Source: Carposina sasakii
Lineage: Eukaryota; Arthropoda; Insecta; Lepidoptera; Carposinidae
DNA length: 64,000 bases
Direction: 5' to 3'
NCBI GenBank assembly: GCA_014607495.2
Contig: CP053157.1
Span: forward strand, 7,936,001-8,000,000
In this document: positions 1 to 12,651 of the stretch, piece after piece
Numbering within the stretch: position 1 is the first letter of the stretch
Layout: every line of letters begins with the position of its first letter
Made by a program: the position numbers and the translations under genes
Notes under the pieces: model-generated
Seen by the model: only the letters and a program-made list of their open reading frames with translations
Told to the model about the DNA's origin: nothing
The model's database searches: none

Positions 1-2474
1 CTGGGGGAGTACGACATCAACGGCGAGAGGTTCACCCTGATGGACGGCATCATTGGCCTGGCTCACTCGCCGGCGCAAGGACTACTGTACTACCAGCCTA
101 TGGCTACTGATAGGTAGGCTTTCCCCTATACTTGTATGTCGTGTTACTTTGTATGGATATGTGACGTTAGTGCTCGCAGATTTTGTGGCAAGACTTATCT
201 ATTAATATTACCCAATATTGAACCCGAACATTGATGGACGTGTGCTTTCAACAACAAAAACTCTTGACGTATTTTTTTAGACCCAAATGTCTCGTTACTC
301 ACTCTTCCGATACAATTTTTCCCAGATTGATCCGTCTAAAAACGTTCCGAATATCACAGTCCTTCTGAATAACCTTAGGACTTTGGAAATAGATCATCTG
401 CATTGTTTTCGTAATATCCTATATACCTAATATTGATACAATGTGGCTAATACAATGTATGACTATATGTACTTACTTATGCGTAGGTTAACAAAAAAAA
501 TCATGAAATGTAGACTTCTATTCTAATACGTAGGGAAGTAATTACGTCAGCTGTAGCACGTTACACTGATTTAACCCACTAATTACTTACATAACTCACC
601 GGTTGAAGAAAAAAGTGTGATATCGGCTTCCGTCGTTCAGTAGAAAGTGATACTTTTCTATTGTTCATCACACATTCGTTCGTATAGCTGGTTTTAAAAT
701 TAAGGAAGCGCAGTTTATATACCATAAGTTACTATTCACCTATTCTAATAAGGATATTATTATATTTTACACACTTCTGAACAATAACAATAAGAATGCG
801 ACATCATAAAGGAAATTTCAATGGATGATACGATTATGATTGTAGAGTCCATAGATTTCGGTTACATTGTTGAAGCAAATAGAAAAAAATAATGAATTCG
901 GTATAATAACTACAAGTATGTATCTTCAAGAGAGGCCTATATTCAGCAATTATTTCATGTACAGATTTTAATGTTGCAAAATTGTCACTTAGCTCGTGCC
1001 TCGGAAAGCACGTAAAACCGTTGGTCCTGCGTCTGATCTCTCTCCGGTCGTGTCGGCTTTCCGTCCCATCGGACTATGACAGTAACGGAATAGAGAGTGC
1101 ATCTGTGTTTGCGCACACACTTGTGCACTATAATATCTCTTGCATACCTGACCAATCTCCGTAGAGATTGGTGGCCTTGGCCGAAATACGGTCGGAGATT
1201 ATCATCATCATCATATTCAGCAATGGACAACCTATGAAATGATGAAACGTCTCTATTTTCTTTCCAGAATATTCAGCGTGTCCACAGCAGTGCTAGCGGC
1301 CGGACCCCCGGCGGAGGGCACTGCTCTGCCCGTCAACCTGGTGGGGCGTAAGTCCTCGCAAGGAGTCGGGCTCGCCGTAGACCCACGAGATGATACCATC
1401 ATCTTCAGTCCCATTACTGAGACTGCCATCGCCACTTGGAACCCTATTAATAATGTTCACAGGTATGTGGGTTTGAGAGTAGGTAAACGTCACCATTCTC
1501 ACCTTCTCCTGTTCTCTCACCTTTATATTCGTTTATAAGGTGATATAGATGTTAGCTTATGAGCTTATGTCTACAGTCGCAATTGAATGGGTTTTGCACT
1601 TTCATTAGATAAAAACCCCTAAGCCTTGTCGCGTGCCCGGGGGGAGGCCTACGTTCTGCGTATGCAATAGGCTGACGAAGACGAAGAATCTTAATGTATA
1701 TGACTGATACTGAAATGGACAGGTTGAACAAAATTTTGGTGTGACGACGCGACAGCGGTCAGAAGCGACCATAATATTTATAGTCCAAAGCCATAAAACC
1801 TAAGGGTCAATGAGAAAATGATGTCATCTAATCATGCGATGACCAGCTTTCTTAGTATAACATTTTGTTTTCCAGGGTGCTTGCACAAGACTCAGACAAG
1901 TTGCAGTTCTGTGCCGACGTAAGGTGGGCTGAGCGTGACAATGGCGCTGTGTGGGCGCTATCGTCGCGCTTCCACAAATACTTCCTGAAGACCATCACAA
2001 AGCACGAGGTAACTATAATATACCTACGGTATAAAAAATAAGTAGGTATCATCAAATAAACTTACTCTCCCTTGGAGTATTTCGGCGAGAGTGAATAAGT
2101 ATACGTAAGTAGGGGGAAAGTAGGGAAAACTGAGCTCAGTTTTGCTCATTGCTTGAGGCAAAAGTTTATATAAAGTTTTTACTTATAGGCGGTTCAAATC
2201 TTGTCATAATATCAGCAATTATATAAACCATGCTATGGGACTAAGGGACCAACAGATTTTTCACTTTAGGTGTAGGTACATACCATAGAGAAATATATAT
2301 ATCTCCGCAAATCTGCTATTATTTTTTACTCTTCCTATTTTATAGTATAATTTCACTTTATATCTATTTCAGATTAACGTACGTATTGTGCGTGTAGTAG
2401 AAAACAACTACGGAAACCAGCCTCATCTGCTTCTCCGACGGTCGCCCAAGAGATATAACTCAACAGTGTATTAG
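1..2474 (+). CDS. yellow/MRJP-family protein, 3' part (yellow gene 1)
   Basis: Exons 1-113, 1268-1462, 1876-2008 and 2373-2474 join in phase (2, 2, 0) to an open frame of 180 codons ending in TAG at 2472-2474. The gene is cut by the left edge. Family signatures are the LMDGIIGLAHSP block (compare LMDGPLGMALSP in the complete gene at 23446-32010), then LYYQP, a GRKSSQG block where other family members have the 'SQ.A..MD..G' motif, KLQFCADVRW, and ALSSRFHKYF in place of the usual 'VLTSxFQ' strand. This places it in the secreted MRJP/yellow family (Pfam MRJP), whose members take part in cuticle pigmentation or sclerotisation; a specific role is inference. All donors start GT and all acceptors end AG. 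Which paralogue it is (yellow-e, -e3, -h or -d type) is not settled. By the order known in other insect clusters, yellow-e or -h is the best guess. Confidence 0.9.
990..1214 (+). repeat. Lepidopteran interspersed repeat (non-LTR 3'-end type) in yellow gene 1 intron
   Basis: The stretch runs from a GCTCGTGCCTCGGAAAGCAC start, through 'TTTGCGCACACACTTGTGCAC', to a GGCCGAAATACGGTCGGAGA end followed by a (CAT/ATC)n tail at about 1200-1214. I recognise this as a common repeat of moth and butterfly genomes. It lies between exons 1 and 2 of the yellow gene and has no coding role. The family name is not assigned. Confidence 0.6.
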
Positions 2475-3692
2475 TACAATTCTTCAATTATAGAAAAAAT
2501 AATACAAAGAAAATCCCTTGGACATTTTAAGAAGGTTGTCCAATTTGTGATTGTAAACCTATCTTGTATTAGGATAGGTATCATTTTGTATTATTATACT
2601 CGTATCGCTGCATCAGTGATCAAAATTATGTTTGGTACGAAAATCAAAAAGTACCTTACTTATTTGTATTGTTAAAAATTGATTTGGTGTTAAATGTAAT
2701 AATATGACTATGTCACAGCCATTGTAATCTAGAATCTAATATACTCGTAACTATGGTTAATTGAGGTACCCAGTCTAGATGTTATCAAAAATCTAGATTA
2801 ATCTTTTTTGTTCTATGGCTCACTTTGTAACAAGTCTTGGAAATAAAAAATAATTATCTTTTTTTAGCTTCATAGATACTAAGTATACCTACACGAGTTA
2901 GCTTTGGGCCTTAGATGCATTATCATCTTGATGTTAATTAAAGTACCTACCTATACCTTTAGTTAGAGGATTATTTCAATTACAAAAAAGAATTCTCATT
3001 TTGGTGAGATTTTAGTACCTTAATTATTTTGTTCTTTAAAGGTGGATAAAATAAGTGAGTTTATAATATTCTGCTGCGTGTGTGAATAATAATAATTTTT
3101 ATTGAATAAATTATTCGCAGCTCTTCTATTTTCGTCACTGGTATACCTAACTCAAATATTCGATGTAAATCCAAGGTTTATTATCACTAGAATAAGCGAT
3201 AAGATTTTAGCCCCAAAATACGTGGCCATAATAAGTAGCTTATTTATACTTATCCTTTGACTTTTCTCTTTTCCTGCGATTGTGGAGATAGGTGTAAATA
3301 TTAAGACTACCAATTTTATCTAACAGGCTATAAAAGTTGTAAAACTTTTTATAATTAGATATTATGTACTTAGTACTTATTTAAAATTAGTTTAGGCAAT
3401 GTGTTAAACATAATATTATGTTGCCATACTATTAGTCGCTTATTGGCATAATTTACAAAGAAATAATATGCTTTTCAAATTATTAATAGAGTAAGTAACG
3501 ATATGTTTGCCCGTCTGTGCTCTTCGTCTTTTTGTGGTATATTTTAGAAACTCTTACAGCCGTATCTATAAAGAAGAAGTAATTACCTACTTCTACATAT
3601 TAAGTAATTCCTTAAGTAGTAATTTTCATCCTAGAGTTAAGAAACTTTTTAAAACTAGTAAGTACTGCCAAGAGTCAACCTACTTATACAAA
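2475..3692. other. Intergenic, no gene seen
   Basis: AT-rich DNA downstream of the first yellow gene. It will contain the 3' UTR of that gene. I see no coding stretch, RNA gene or clear repeat family here. Confidence 0.5.
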
Positions 3693-3993
3693 TAAAACGA
3701 AACTAAGACGTACTCGTACAAAGATCACCGACATAGCTGAATGGTCCAGCAAGCTGAAGTGGCAATGGGCAGGGCACATAGCTCGAAGAACTGATGGCCG
3801 ATGGAGTCGGAAAGTACTAGAGTGGATACCACGTATCGGCAAGCGCAGCGTGGGAAGGCCACCCGCGAGGTGGACGGATGACCTGGCCAAGGTTGCGGGC
3901 GTCGGTTGGATGCAGGCTGCTTCCGACCGGTCGGAGTGGAGGTTGTTGGGGGAGGCCTATGTCCAACAGTGGACTTCTCAGGGCTGTAAATGA
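3693..3993 (+). mobile_element. Non-LTR retrotransposon, C-terminal end of the reverse-transcriptase ORF (5'-truncated)
   Basis: An open frame ending in TGA at 3991-3993 encodes about 99 residues. It contains KLKWQWAGHIARR, then the GRPPARWTDDL block, then EAYVQQWTS just before the stop. These are the hallmark C-terminal motifs of 'endonuclease-reverse transcriptase' ORFs of lepidopteran non-LTR elements. The stop is followed by GATGATGAC, the usual ATG-repeat tail. The catalytic RT domain is absent, as expected for a 5'-truncated insertion. There is no internal stop or frameshift in the retained part, so the copy may be fairly young. Confidence 0.8.
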
Positions 3994-4082
3994 TGATGAC
4001 ATATTTGTTTATAGATACGAATGTAAGAGGCATGTTTTTTTGGGTTTTTATTATTTTTATATTGATTCCTAACAGCCACTTT

Positions 4083-4135
4083 TCTTTTTAACCGACTTCA
4101 AAAAAGGAGGAGGTTCTCAATTCGTCTGTATGTAT
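4083..4135 (+). repeat. Fragment of dispersed repeat family F (ACCGACTTCAAAAAAGGAGG type)
   Basis: The ACCGACTTCAAAAAAGGAGG start and the TCAATTCGTCTGTATG core match, in reverse, about 6630-6685 and, forward, about 54376-54420. This is a widespread lepidopteran repeat. Only about 50 bp remain here. Confidence 0.55.
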
Positions 4136-4550
4136 AATTGTTATAAGAATTTAAAATTAAGCTAAATAAGGTTGTAAATATAATCATTAACTTTTGCTTT
4201 TGAGTAGGTGAATTTAATAAGATTTTCATTATAAAATACTTATAATAAAATTGTCAGTAAAATAGAAATGTCTTTTAGGGATAAGTACGCCTTTACATTT
4301 TCTATCAACTATCTATCATTTTTGATCAACTTTATTTGTTAAAATTTTATTGTGTACAATAAAAAATAAAAAGAAAAGTAGGTATATTGTAGATTATTTG
4401 GTGGATATTGGTACATAATACATATTTATATTTTCTCCATCCACAGTAATCCACACACTTTCGTGATTTAATATTGCAATTTGTTCATACCAAATTGTAT
4501 AGCATAAAAAAATTATCAGAATTGTTTTTTTTTTTGTTTATAAGGTAAGT

Positions 4551-6212
4551 ATACCCAAGTAGCACAGATAGCTGAATAAATACTCACTTTTAGATCTACA
4601 CACAGCTCTGGGCGTATTAAGACTTATATAAGAATATACTCGTGGTCCCTTAGCTGTATAATAGCAGTCAGTGATATTTAAACAGCTTAGGGGTAAATAA
4701 GAGCTGCATTATGGGTGACAAATATACCCTTAAAACGCAAAGAGTTCTAGAAAGAGCTAAGAGGAATATAAGAAAGTACTTGTGAACTGTTACTGAGCTG
4801 ACTCATTAAAGGAGCACAAGTTCTCACAATATTAAGCCAATAGACGCATAACGGGACACCTGTGACGCATAATACATCTTAGCGCTGAACATATTTACCG
4901 CTAAGCAGCCTTTATTCATCCCTTGACACTGTCTGCATATAGCGGCAGTTTAAACGTTCACAAGATGCCTCATGAATATTTAGAGGTTCACTAGTATATC
5001 AAAATAACTCGCTTTTAACTCGTGAAACGCTTAACAGCTCTTTAATAAGTAATGATTCACGCGTGAAACGCTTAACAGCCCTTTAATAAGTAATGGTTCG
5101 CATGTGAAACACTAAGCAGTCCTTTGATAAATATAGGTTCACAAGTGAATCACCAAACAGCCATTTGATAAATAACGGTTCACATAGCTGTTTAACATCA
5201 ACCAAGGCTGCACACGGAATCACATGTTCAATTCTACCTATACTTTGCTCTTGAACTGTTTCATAGTACACAGGTGAATCGCTCAACAGCCCTTTAATAA
5301 GTAATGGTTCACACGTGAAACGCTTAACAGCTCTTTAATAAATAATGGTTCACACGTAAAACGCTTAACAGCCCTTTAATAAGTAATGGTTCACATATGA
5401 AACACTAAGCAGTCCTTTGATGAATAAAGGTTCACAAGTGAATCACTAAACAGCCCTTTGATAAATAACGGTTCACATAGCTATTTAACATCAACCACCA
5501 TTTTATTGTGTTTAACCTAGAAATATGATAATTTACATTACATTTTTTAAATATGTTTTGTGCATGAATTACGAACCTATTAAATTAGGTATTACTTCTT
5601 ATCGTAACAGTCTCTATTTATTTTATAGTTCTATCCAAACTATTGAAAATTGTTGGGCCAAGATTTTAAAATACGTAGCTTATTTACATCATTTGTTACA
5701 ATATTATTTAAAAACACAATATTTTCATAGCGCACCAAAATTTTCTTAGATAACATACTCGTACATATATAATGTCAGTAAACTTGCATTCCCAAACCTT
5801 TTTTCTAGCACTAATAAAGAAAACCGTTTACTTAGGTACCAATAAATATATTATGAAACGACACCGCCATTAATATGGCGTTTACGTTTATTTTCTATAG
5901 TCACGCGTCACCAACAGGCCCGTTGTGATACATTACTTAGGTATTCAGCTGAATAAAGAGTAACATGGTCTCTTAACTGGTTGATATTCAGCTCTTAAAA
6001 CACCTGTTACCCCTTATAACTATCTTAAATGTCTGATTCTGCGCTCTTAAGCAGCTTATGTGACATTAGAGCTGAATAATTTATGCCCATTTAAGTGGTT
6101 TAAGGGCTGAATAAGCTCGCAATCAGCTTTTATGTAGCTTACTTATACCACTTCAAAGGTAATTGTAATCCAATATTCAGTTGCTATACAGCCTCTTGTG
6201 CTACTTGGGTAT
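4551..6212. mobile_element. TIR element with internal minisatellite (non-autonomous DNA transposon)
   Basis: The left end ATACCCAAGTAGCACA (4551-4566) is the exact reverse complement of the right end TGTGCTACTTGGGTAT (6197-6212). Read as TA + CCCAAGTAGCACA, this gives a TIR of at least 13 bp flanked by TA on both sides, a TA target duplication as made by Tc1/mariner- or PIF-like enzymes. The 1.66-kb interior has no transposase frame. It is rich in CTGAATAA and CAGCT-type motifs near both ends and carries the 41-bp tandem array at 5018-5497. I infer a non-autonomous element. Confidence 0.6.
5018..5497. repeat. 41-bp minisatellite in two higher-order blocks
   Basis: The unit is about 41 bp and alternates a near-palindromic TTCACACGTGAA with AACGCTTAACAGCCCTTTAA. 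Block 1 is about 5018-5202 and block 2 about 5270-5497. Both end with the same ordered series of variant units (ACACTAAGCAGTCCTTTGAT, then AAGTGAATCAC..AAACAGCC, then ATAGCT.TTTAACATCAACCA). A block was therefore duplicated as a whole. They are separated by about 70 bp of unrelated sequence. The units are contiguous without unique spacers. Confidence 0.85.
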
Positions 6213-6384
6213 CTATAGGTAAACCAATCACTGTATAAGAAGTCCGGCGAATTATTCACGAACTAAATAAAAATGTATGACACAGATTGCAAAGATGCTA
6301 GTGCTGCTATAAACGGACCTCTTATTTTACTCGGTCGGACCATCCGATTCTCATGATGGATCGGAGGCACTTGATGTGGAATTG

Positions 6385-6685
6385 ATCCAGAGTGCGTATG
6401 TGGCGACGGTACATGCCTCGGAGGAATATGATCAAAACGATCAGTAAAAGTATAAAATCAGACTACATGTGCCTACAATATTTGAGGATTGCCCTCGATT
6501 TCTTCAAGATCCCATCATCAGATCCCGATGTGGTGAATATGGGACCAACTTGGAAGCATACCATGACAAACTATAAAAAAAAATTGAAATCGGTTCATAA
6601 ATGACGGAGTTCTGAGGTAACACACATAAAAAAAAAACATACAGACGAATTGATAACCTCTCATTTTTGAAGTCGGTTAATAAAG
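6385..6685 (-). repeat. Dispersed repeat family F, reverse orientation
   Basis: Read on the minus strand, it starts at about 6685 with ACCGACTTCAAAAATGAGAGG and runs through TCAATTCGTCTGTATG. It then has 'GATGATGGGATCTTG' and 'GAGGGCAATCCTCAAATATTGTAGGCAC'-like stretches (abbreviated). The same order recurs forward at about 54376-54560. No coding potential is apparent. Confidence 0.55.
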
Positions 6686-9565
6686 TAAGTTTATATATGC
6701 CTAAAAAATAGCTGGGAAACGATTTAATTTTTTTTTACAATTTTTTTTATTGACTTGATCGCGCAAAATGTATGGTGTCCAGTGTTTATGTTACTGAAAA
6801 ATGTTCGTTTCACGCGTCTATGTGTATTTCTGCAAAAAACGCTTTGGACTTTAAGATCTTAGAAACCACACTTCCCAGGTATGCTTCCATGGAGGAAAAT
6901 GTTCGTGATGATGAGGAGAATCTGTGGTTTTCGGATACGTTGAGTACCAAAAAACATCCTGTATAATTTAACGTTGTTTTTCATGAAGGTTACCTATATA
7001 GAGCTACCAATAATAGGTGGTTAAATAGGTAGGTAGGTACATCATTACCAGCGTAGCGTGATTGACATAAAATATTATGCTGATTTTAAATACATATGCT
7101 TGAGCTATTTATAATTTATGTTTCTGCTTGTGATTTAATAATAAAATTGACATAAAAAAACGTTAATACTTATCGGATATTACATACATGGTATGTAAGA
7201 TAATGTGTATCTATATTTTTTAATAAAATATAAAGTTATATTTTTGCGTTTACTTATTATTGTTTAATGTTTATGAACCTAACTTATATTTTCAAGTTAT
7301 TCAGCGTATTTTGTTTGAATACCATAGTATCAGAATAATTGCAATATTATTTACCTACTTATAACCAAGTTATTATTTTAGATCGGTAATTTTTTCTAAA
7401 ATGTTTCATTACTACAAATTGAAAATCACGTAACTATAAGTTAAGTACATAAATTATTTGTCCGTGTATTAAACTTACATGCCTTAGTGGAACTTTGGGT
7501 ATTCTACTACGAATTTGTGCTTAGAAAAATATACGATTCTATTGTAATTACTAATTACGATATAATAATCATCATCATTATCAGCCTATTGCAGTCCACG
7601 TAATAATATTCAAGTTAAATTCATTCATGTAAGTCTGTGATAATGTCGACCAACCATATTGAATCTTAATGATCTGACACATCCAGATTTGCAAGTATTC
7701 TGTGCACATGTAAACCTTCATTTTTAAAACTTGTTTTAGGGCAACCTTTCGATACATTTACATTAAGAGATCAGGTCAGTTTTATTGTGATAACAGTTGT
7801 AATCACCGGTTTTGTGGCGAAATTTTATAATTATTTAACCAATATTAATTGGAAATAATACTATAATAATACATATATACATATTAAACAGTTCAGTTCC
7901 ACTACAGCAGATTTAGATATTTCCAGCAAGTATACTTCAAATTCTTCGTTTTTAGTTCCTTGTGCGCTGGAAAACACACAAGACTAGGTAAGTAAACAGA
8001 TTATTTGAAGAAATGCCATTTCAGATAAGGACACTTTATCATACTTCTCGTTAATTGCATACCCGTATCTGGTTTAGACGCGGGAAGACCCAAGACTACG
8101 CGTCATCGAACTCGTCACGTTCGGTCGTCCAGGTTCAAATGACTTGTTTGCAATGCCGGACTAATATACTCGTACAATCGGATTATTTATTATAATTTGT
8201 TAAGAGCCAAGGTTTTTATACAAGAAAGGTTGCCACGAACTCCTAAAGCAAGATTATTTCTAATTTGGAAGACGCTGCAATAAACAGTTTAGAATATATT
8301 CAGAATTATATATACTTAGTCGTTAGCTGTATAGATAGATAGAAAATTATTTATTGTACAAAAAAAAATTGCACATACCAGTTAACCCTATCTCGTAACC
8401 CTGTCTCGTTTCTAACAAGCTTCAAAATAAAAACTACAAGTATATTAAATGTAATCAATCAGCAAACATCTATGTAGCGTCAGTCGTGCATATATAATTT
8501 GTTTCACAATACATTTTATACAAAGAGAAAATAGGTTTTGTCATCGTCCGGTCATTGTTGATTGAGAGTTTCCCCAGAATCCACCGTGATGCTCAGTCCT
8601 ATGTATTTCAGGATATGAGAAAGCATTTTAAACCGATTCGTTCTAAGGTATTGCAATAATTTTGTGGAATGCCCTACGTACTACAGTTTTGTAGCAAATA
8701 ACTTTAGTGTGTCTCTATGTGCACGAGTGTAAATGTGTTTGAATAGTTCATTTAACCAAACGAGTGGCAACCAATTTTTCAAGTTCATAGATCTCGATTT
8801 GTGTTCATGTGTTAACTTTTACAAATTTGTCATGAATAGGAATTCTACGTAAAACAATAATCTTTGTAAAGTAAATAGAAGTGACCACCAGTACGTCAGC
8901 AATTTTAAACAAATAGATAAATGTAAACAGCTGTCATGTGCAAATTAGGCGAAACGAAAAGCTTTACAGCTTATCTGCTTGGTTTTTTTAATGCTTCGAA
9001 GTTTTTCCCCCGTCCATTCTTAAAGTAGATGAATAGTTCTATGACCCAAAATTTTGAGTAAAACTGACTAACAATACGCCATCAATTCGTTGTAGTAAAG
9101 GAAAAACTTAAACCTGCGTTAATTGTTTCGTAATCATTAATAATCATCATCATAATATTACGTTGTATAATTAGTAACATAATAAACGAACATGTGTACC
9201 AATGCGTTTAAAACTTGCAAAAGATTGTTTTATCATTTAAAAGAATACTTGCGGCTTTAGAAAAATGTCTTGCAATGAAGAAAGAATACTATATCTGGAA
9301 GTCCGGTTACCCGTTTTGCAATATGCAGGCCTGTGTCACCGACGTGACTATTTTATCTCAGTCACAATTCAACATAAATTTAAACTAGGTTAATATATAT
9401 ATATAATAATAATAAATTTAAGGTAGGTTAGTTTTATATTTAATTAACAAACATATTATAGAAATAAATTGTCATTACATCTACGTACAAGGTAGGACTA
9501 ATTAAGTTTAGGTTTAAGTGTGACGACGGTCAGAATCGACCATATTAAGTAGTATAATATGTAGA
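6686..9565. other. Intergenic, no gene seen
   Basis: AT-rich DNA without a convincing exon. A short fragment of the CAT-headed repeat family C lies at about 7566-7602 (ATCATCATCATTATCAGCC, then CTATTGCAGTCCAC). A GATA/TTATTGTAC motif at about 8328-8370 resembles the tail of another short repeat. Confidence 0.45.
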
Positions 9566-9815
9566 ATCATCATCATCCTAAGCCTATTGCAGTCCACTGC
9601 TGGACGTAGGCCTCCCCCAGGGCATGCCACAAGACTGCCCCTTTAGGGGGCGTATTTGCTCATAGACACCACGTTGGGCAGGCGGGTTGGTGACCGCAGT
9701 TTGTATTTTGGACTATTTTGCCAACACGGGAGGTGCGCACGCCCACCTCCCGGAAACTAGGCAAACATGAGGTGGTATGAATTCTACTCTGCCGGCACCA
9801 CGCGGCCAGTATGTA
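9566..9815 (+). repeat. Dispersed repeat family C, copy 1
   Basis: A CATCATCAT head is followed by CTATTGCAGTCCACTGCTGG, ACGTAGGCCTCCCCCAGGGC, a GGTTGGTGACCGCAGT segment, an ACACGGGAGG segment and TCTACTCTGCCGGCACCACG. The same order is seen at 30953-31197 and 58360-58662 and, reversed, at 59087-59212. It is a short lepidopteran interspersed repeat of about 250-300 bp, non-coding as far as visible. Confidence 0.75.
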
Positions 9816-10184
9816 GTATATTCAACTTAAAATCTTCAATGTAAGCAATTCTATCCAGACAATTTTCATGGAATAGAATATTAGATATCGAGATATATGT
9901 AGCCTACCTACTACTTCAAAAAAGAGTCAGGTAACCTAGGTTACCCAGGTGTGATCGTGCGGCCATAACACTAAAACATAACTAATATAGCCTTCTTGAA
10001 TATCTATGCATAGATATTAGCAATCGGCATAGTTACGACCCACTTATAATCTCGGAATCCTGTTCAAGGCATTGTAGCTAAGTCAAGTGTATATTACGTA
10101 GGGACATTGACATTCGGGTTTTTGGATTTTTTAAATTATGTTTTTTTTTTTACTTATATTGTATTTTTACTTTGGGAAAACATC

Positions 10185-10790
10185 TATATTAGGGTTCCGT
10201 ACGTCTGAATACAAAAACGGAACCCTTATAGGATCACTCGTGTGTCTGTCCGTCCGTCGCTTACAGTCAATTATTTCCGAATCTATTAGACCGATTAAGT
10301 TGAAATTTGGTACACATATCAATTCCTGTGACCCAAACACAGAGGTGTGACGTGAGCAGATGAAATCTGTATATGGGGGGTCATTTTTGGGGGGGAAGGG
10401 GAAAATTTAAAAAAAAAATCTGAAAACTGCATCGTGTGGCATATCAAATGAAAGGTCTTGTTGAGAAGATCTTAAATGTATTTTTTTGTAATTTTAAAAT
10501 AAATAGTTTCCAAGTTATTCAAGAAAATAGACGAAAATTGACCATTCCCCCCCCCCTTATCTCCGAAACTACTGAACCTAAAATTTTGAAAAAAATACAG
10601 AAATTAGTTTTCTCCTTATAGATTATAGGAAAACCTATAAGAAGTCCATGATATTAAAATAACATGGTAAATCACTCAATATTGTGCGTACCAACTTTTT
10701 GTCAGATTTAAAAAAACATGATAGGTAACATCGTACGGAACCCTCTTCACGCGAGTTCAACTCGCACTTGTCGGCTTTTTAATGGTGTTA
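10185..10790 (+). repeat. Dispersed repeat family G, copy 1 (GGTTCCGTACG ... GTACGGAACCC type)
   Basis: It runs from AGGGTTCCGTACGTCTGAAT, through a GTCTGTCCGTCCGTCGC stretch and a 'GAAATTTGGTACACAT' stretch, to GTACGGAACCCTCTTCACGC and CAACTCGCACTTG. I recognise this as a very common moth/butterfly repeat. A second, shorter copy lies at 42008-42645. Homopolymer runs (G7-8, C10) inside it are part of the repeat. Confidence 0.65.
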
Positions 10791-12136
10791 TACAGGCTTG
10801 TCCCGGTCTCTATTATTGTATGGAGGTACAGTCGCGGGTTCTGTCGTCGGCTATCCATTATCCCCATTTACTAATCAATCAATCTGTAGATGAGATAAGA
10901 TAATTATTTATTTGCTCATAAACATAGCAGTTACAGATGTTATATTTATAATTTGTCCACATGTTTAGCCAGTCAGACTTAGCATGCAAAATATCTACAC
11001 AGTAGATGTAACACCAGACTTGTGATAAGAATCATGCATGATTGAAAAAATCCAGCATGGTGCAAATAACACTATAATAGTATACCACCCTCCTCCTAAT
11101 TTAAAATACATAAAAGAAAAAATCTAAAAAACCTGCCCAAAAACAAAAAGGTAGAAATATTTTATTTTAAGTTCCATGCCTCGACCATGCTAGCTAGATA
11201 CATAACTAAATTACAAACTGTACCTACCTCGCGCGTAGAACAAACTTTTTATGACAGAAAAATATTACTTATTTGTCCATTCACAAAATCTTTACAAAAC
11301 CTACAATATGTCTTTCGTTGTTTTTGTAGGTCTTTGGAACTACTCAACCACAGGCAACTGATAAAAAACCTTGCCAATTAAAGGTAAAGACAGTTACGTT
11401 GTTATCGCCCAGTGTTGAAAGTAGTCTAACTTTCTATTCCGGAATATATTACAGTTCCTATGGGAAAAAAGCAGTGCTAGTTCTGAGAATCATCATTCAT
11501 CATTTTAATTTCAGCTATAAGAAACTCGTTGCTGAATATATGTCTCTCTATGGAACTTATTACTTCCACAGACCCACAGTTGGTAGATAGATAGGTAGGC
11601 TGCAAAAGTAAAAACACAATAGGATAGTAGGTATGTGCCTGAAAGATTATCCCCAAATGTAGGTAAGTAGGTACCAAATTTTATTTAAAATGAATAAGTA
11701 ATGTAGCCCAGTTGCTACGAGTATATAGAAATAAGCATGCAAGCTGGTGGAGCTGCAAAGATTCATGCGTGTTTTATCAGAAAATTCATAGAATCATCAT
11801 AGGAGTATGGCACATACAAACACAAATTGAACTAATATTCCACAAAGCCCAATTGATTTATTTAAATTTTTATGGAGTATTATGGAGAAAATACACTTGG
11901 GTCGTCTTGCGCTAAAAAGGTTTCTTCCAGTTATCTTAGCTAATTGATAACTGACGCCATCAATCTTCAAATTAACAATTTGTAAGTTAGGAATTTAACC
12001 AATGTTGTTTAATGAAAAATTCAAAGTGCAATAAATATAACAATGGAGAAAATTCGGGCATCTCGTAGATAAAAGTAAGTAAAGGAAACAGAATGGACAC
12101 TTCTTTCATTGCAGTATTTTACAGTATGGCCTCAAA
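10791..12136. other. Intergenic, no gene seen
   Basis: AT-rich DNA without recognisable exons or well-defined repeats. Confidence 0.45.
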
Positions 12137-12651
12137 TATGGCGAACTTTTACAAAATATTTTTTTCTTGAAGCAAAATTTTTCCATTCGCGAAATTTACC
12201 AAAGTTTTTGTTTTATTTCGCGGATTTTGCCGAAATTAAATTTACTGATATCGCTTTTTACCAGGTGATTATTCCATACGCATATACTACTTTTTCTTGA
12301 TAATATATTGAACTTTGAACAATAGCTTCCTTTCGATACAGCTTTGAACTGGCAAGGTTTATAATTTATAAACAATCGCTTTCATTGAAAGTTCAGTTAA
12401 GAACTTTATACGACATTTAGTGCCTGAATATGACCAGCGTATTCCTGGTTTATTTTATTTGGATTCCTCACGAGCCAATAAACCACATATTTAAAACTAT
12501 CAAGATTCGTTCAATTTTACGAATGTATTTATTACTATTGAGAAAAAAGGAAACCGGGAATCCGATATAGAAAAAATAATAAATACGGAAATTTTGCGAA
12601 TGAAGAAATTGATTCAAGAAAAAAAATGATTTAGTTAAAAAGTTCGCCATA
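12137..12651. mobile_element. Foldback/MITE-like element, about 515 bp
   Basis: The left end TATGGCGAACTTTTACAAAA, followed by TTTTTTTCTTGAAGCAAA and CATTCGCGAAATTT, is mirrored as the reverse complement at the right end (TATGGCGAACTTTTTAAC, TTTTTTTCTTGAATCAA, CATTCGCAAAATTTCC read on the minus strand). The arms are imperfect and about 60-70 bp long. No transposase is present. Confidence 0.6.

Noticed and set aside
5018..5497. CRISPR-like regular repeats
   Set aside because: Units are contiguous without unique spacers, diverged in an ordered higher-order pattern, and lie in an animal genome. This is a minisatellite.
10138..10621. Two short + strand frames in 10.1-10.6 kb
   Set aside because: They lie inside the common GGTTCCGTACG-type repeat and match no protein motif.
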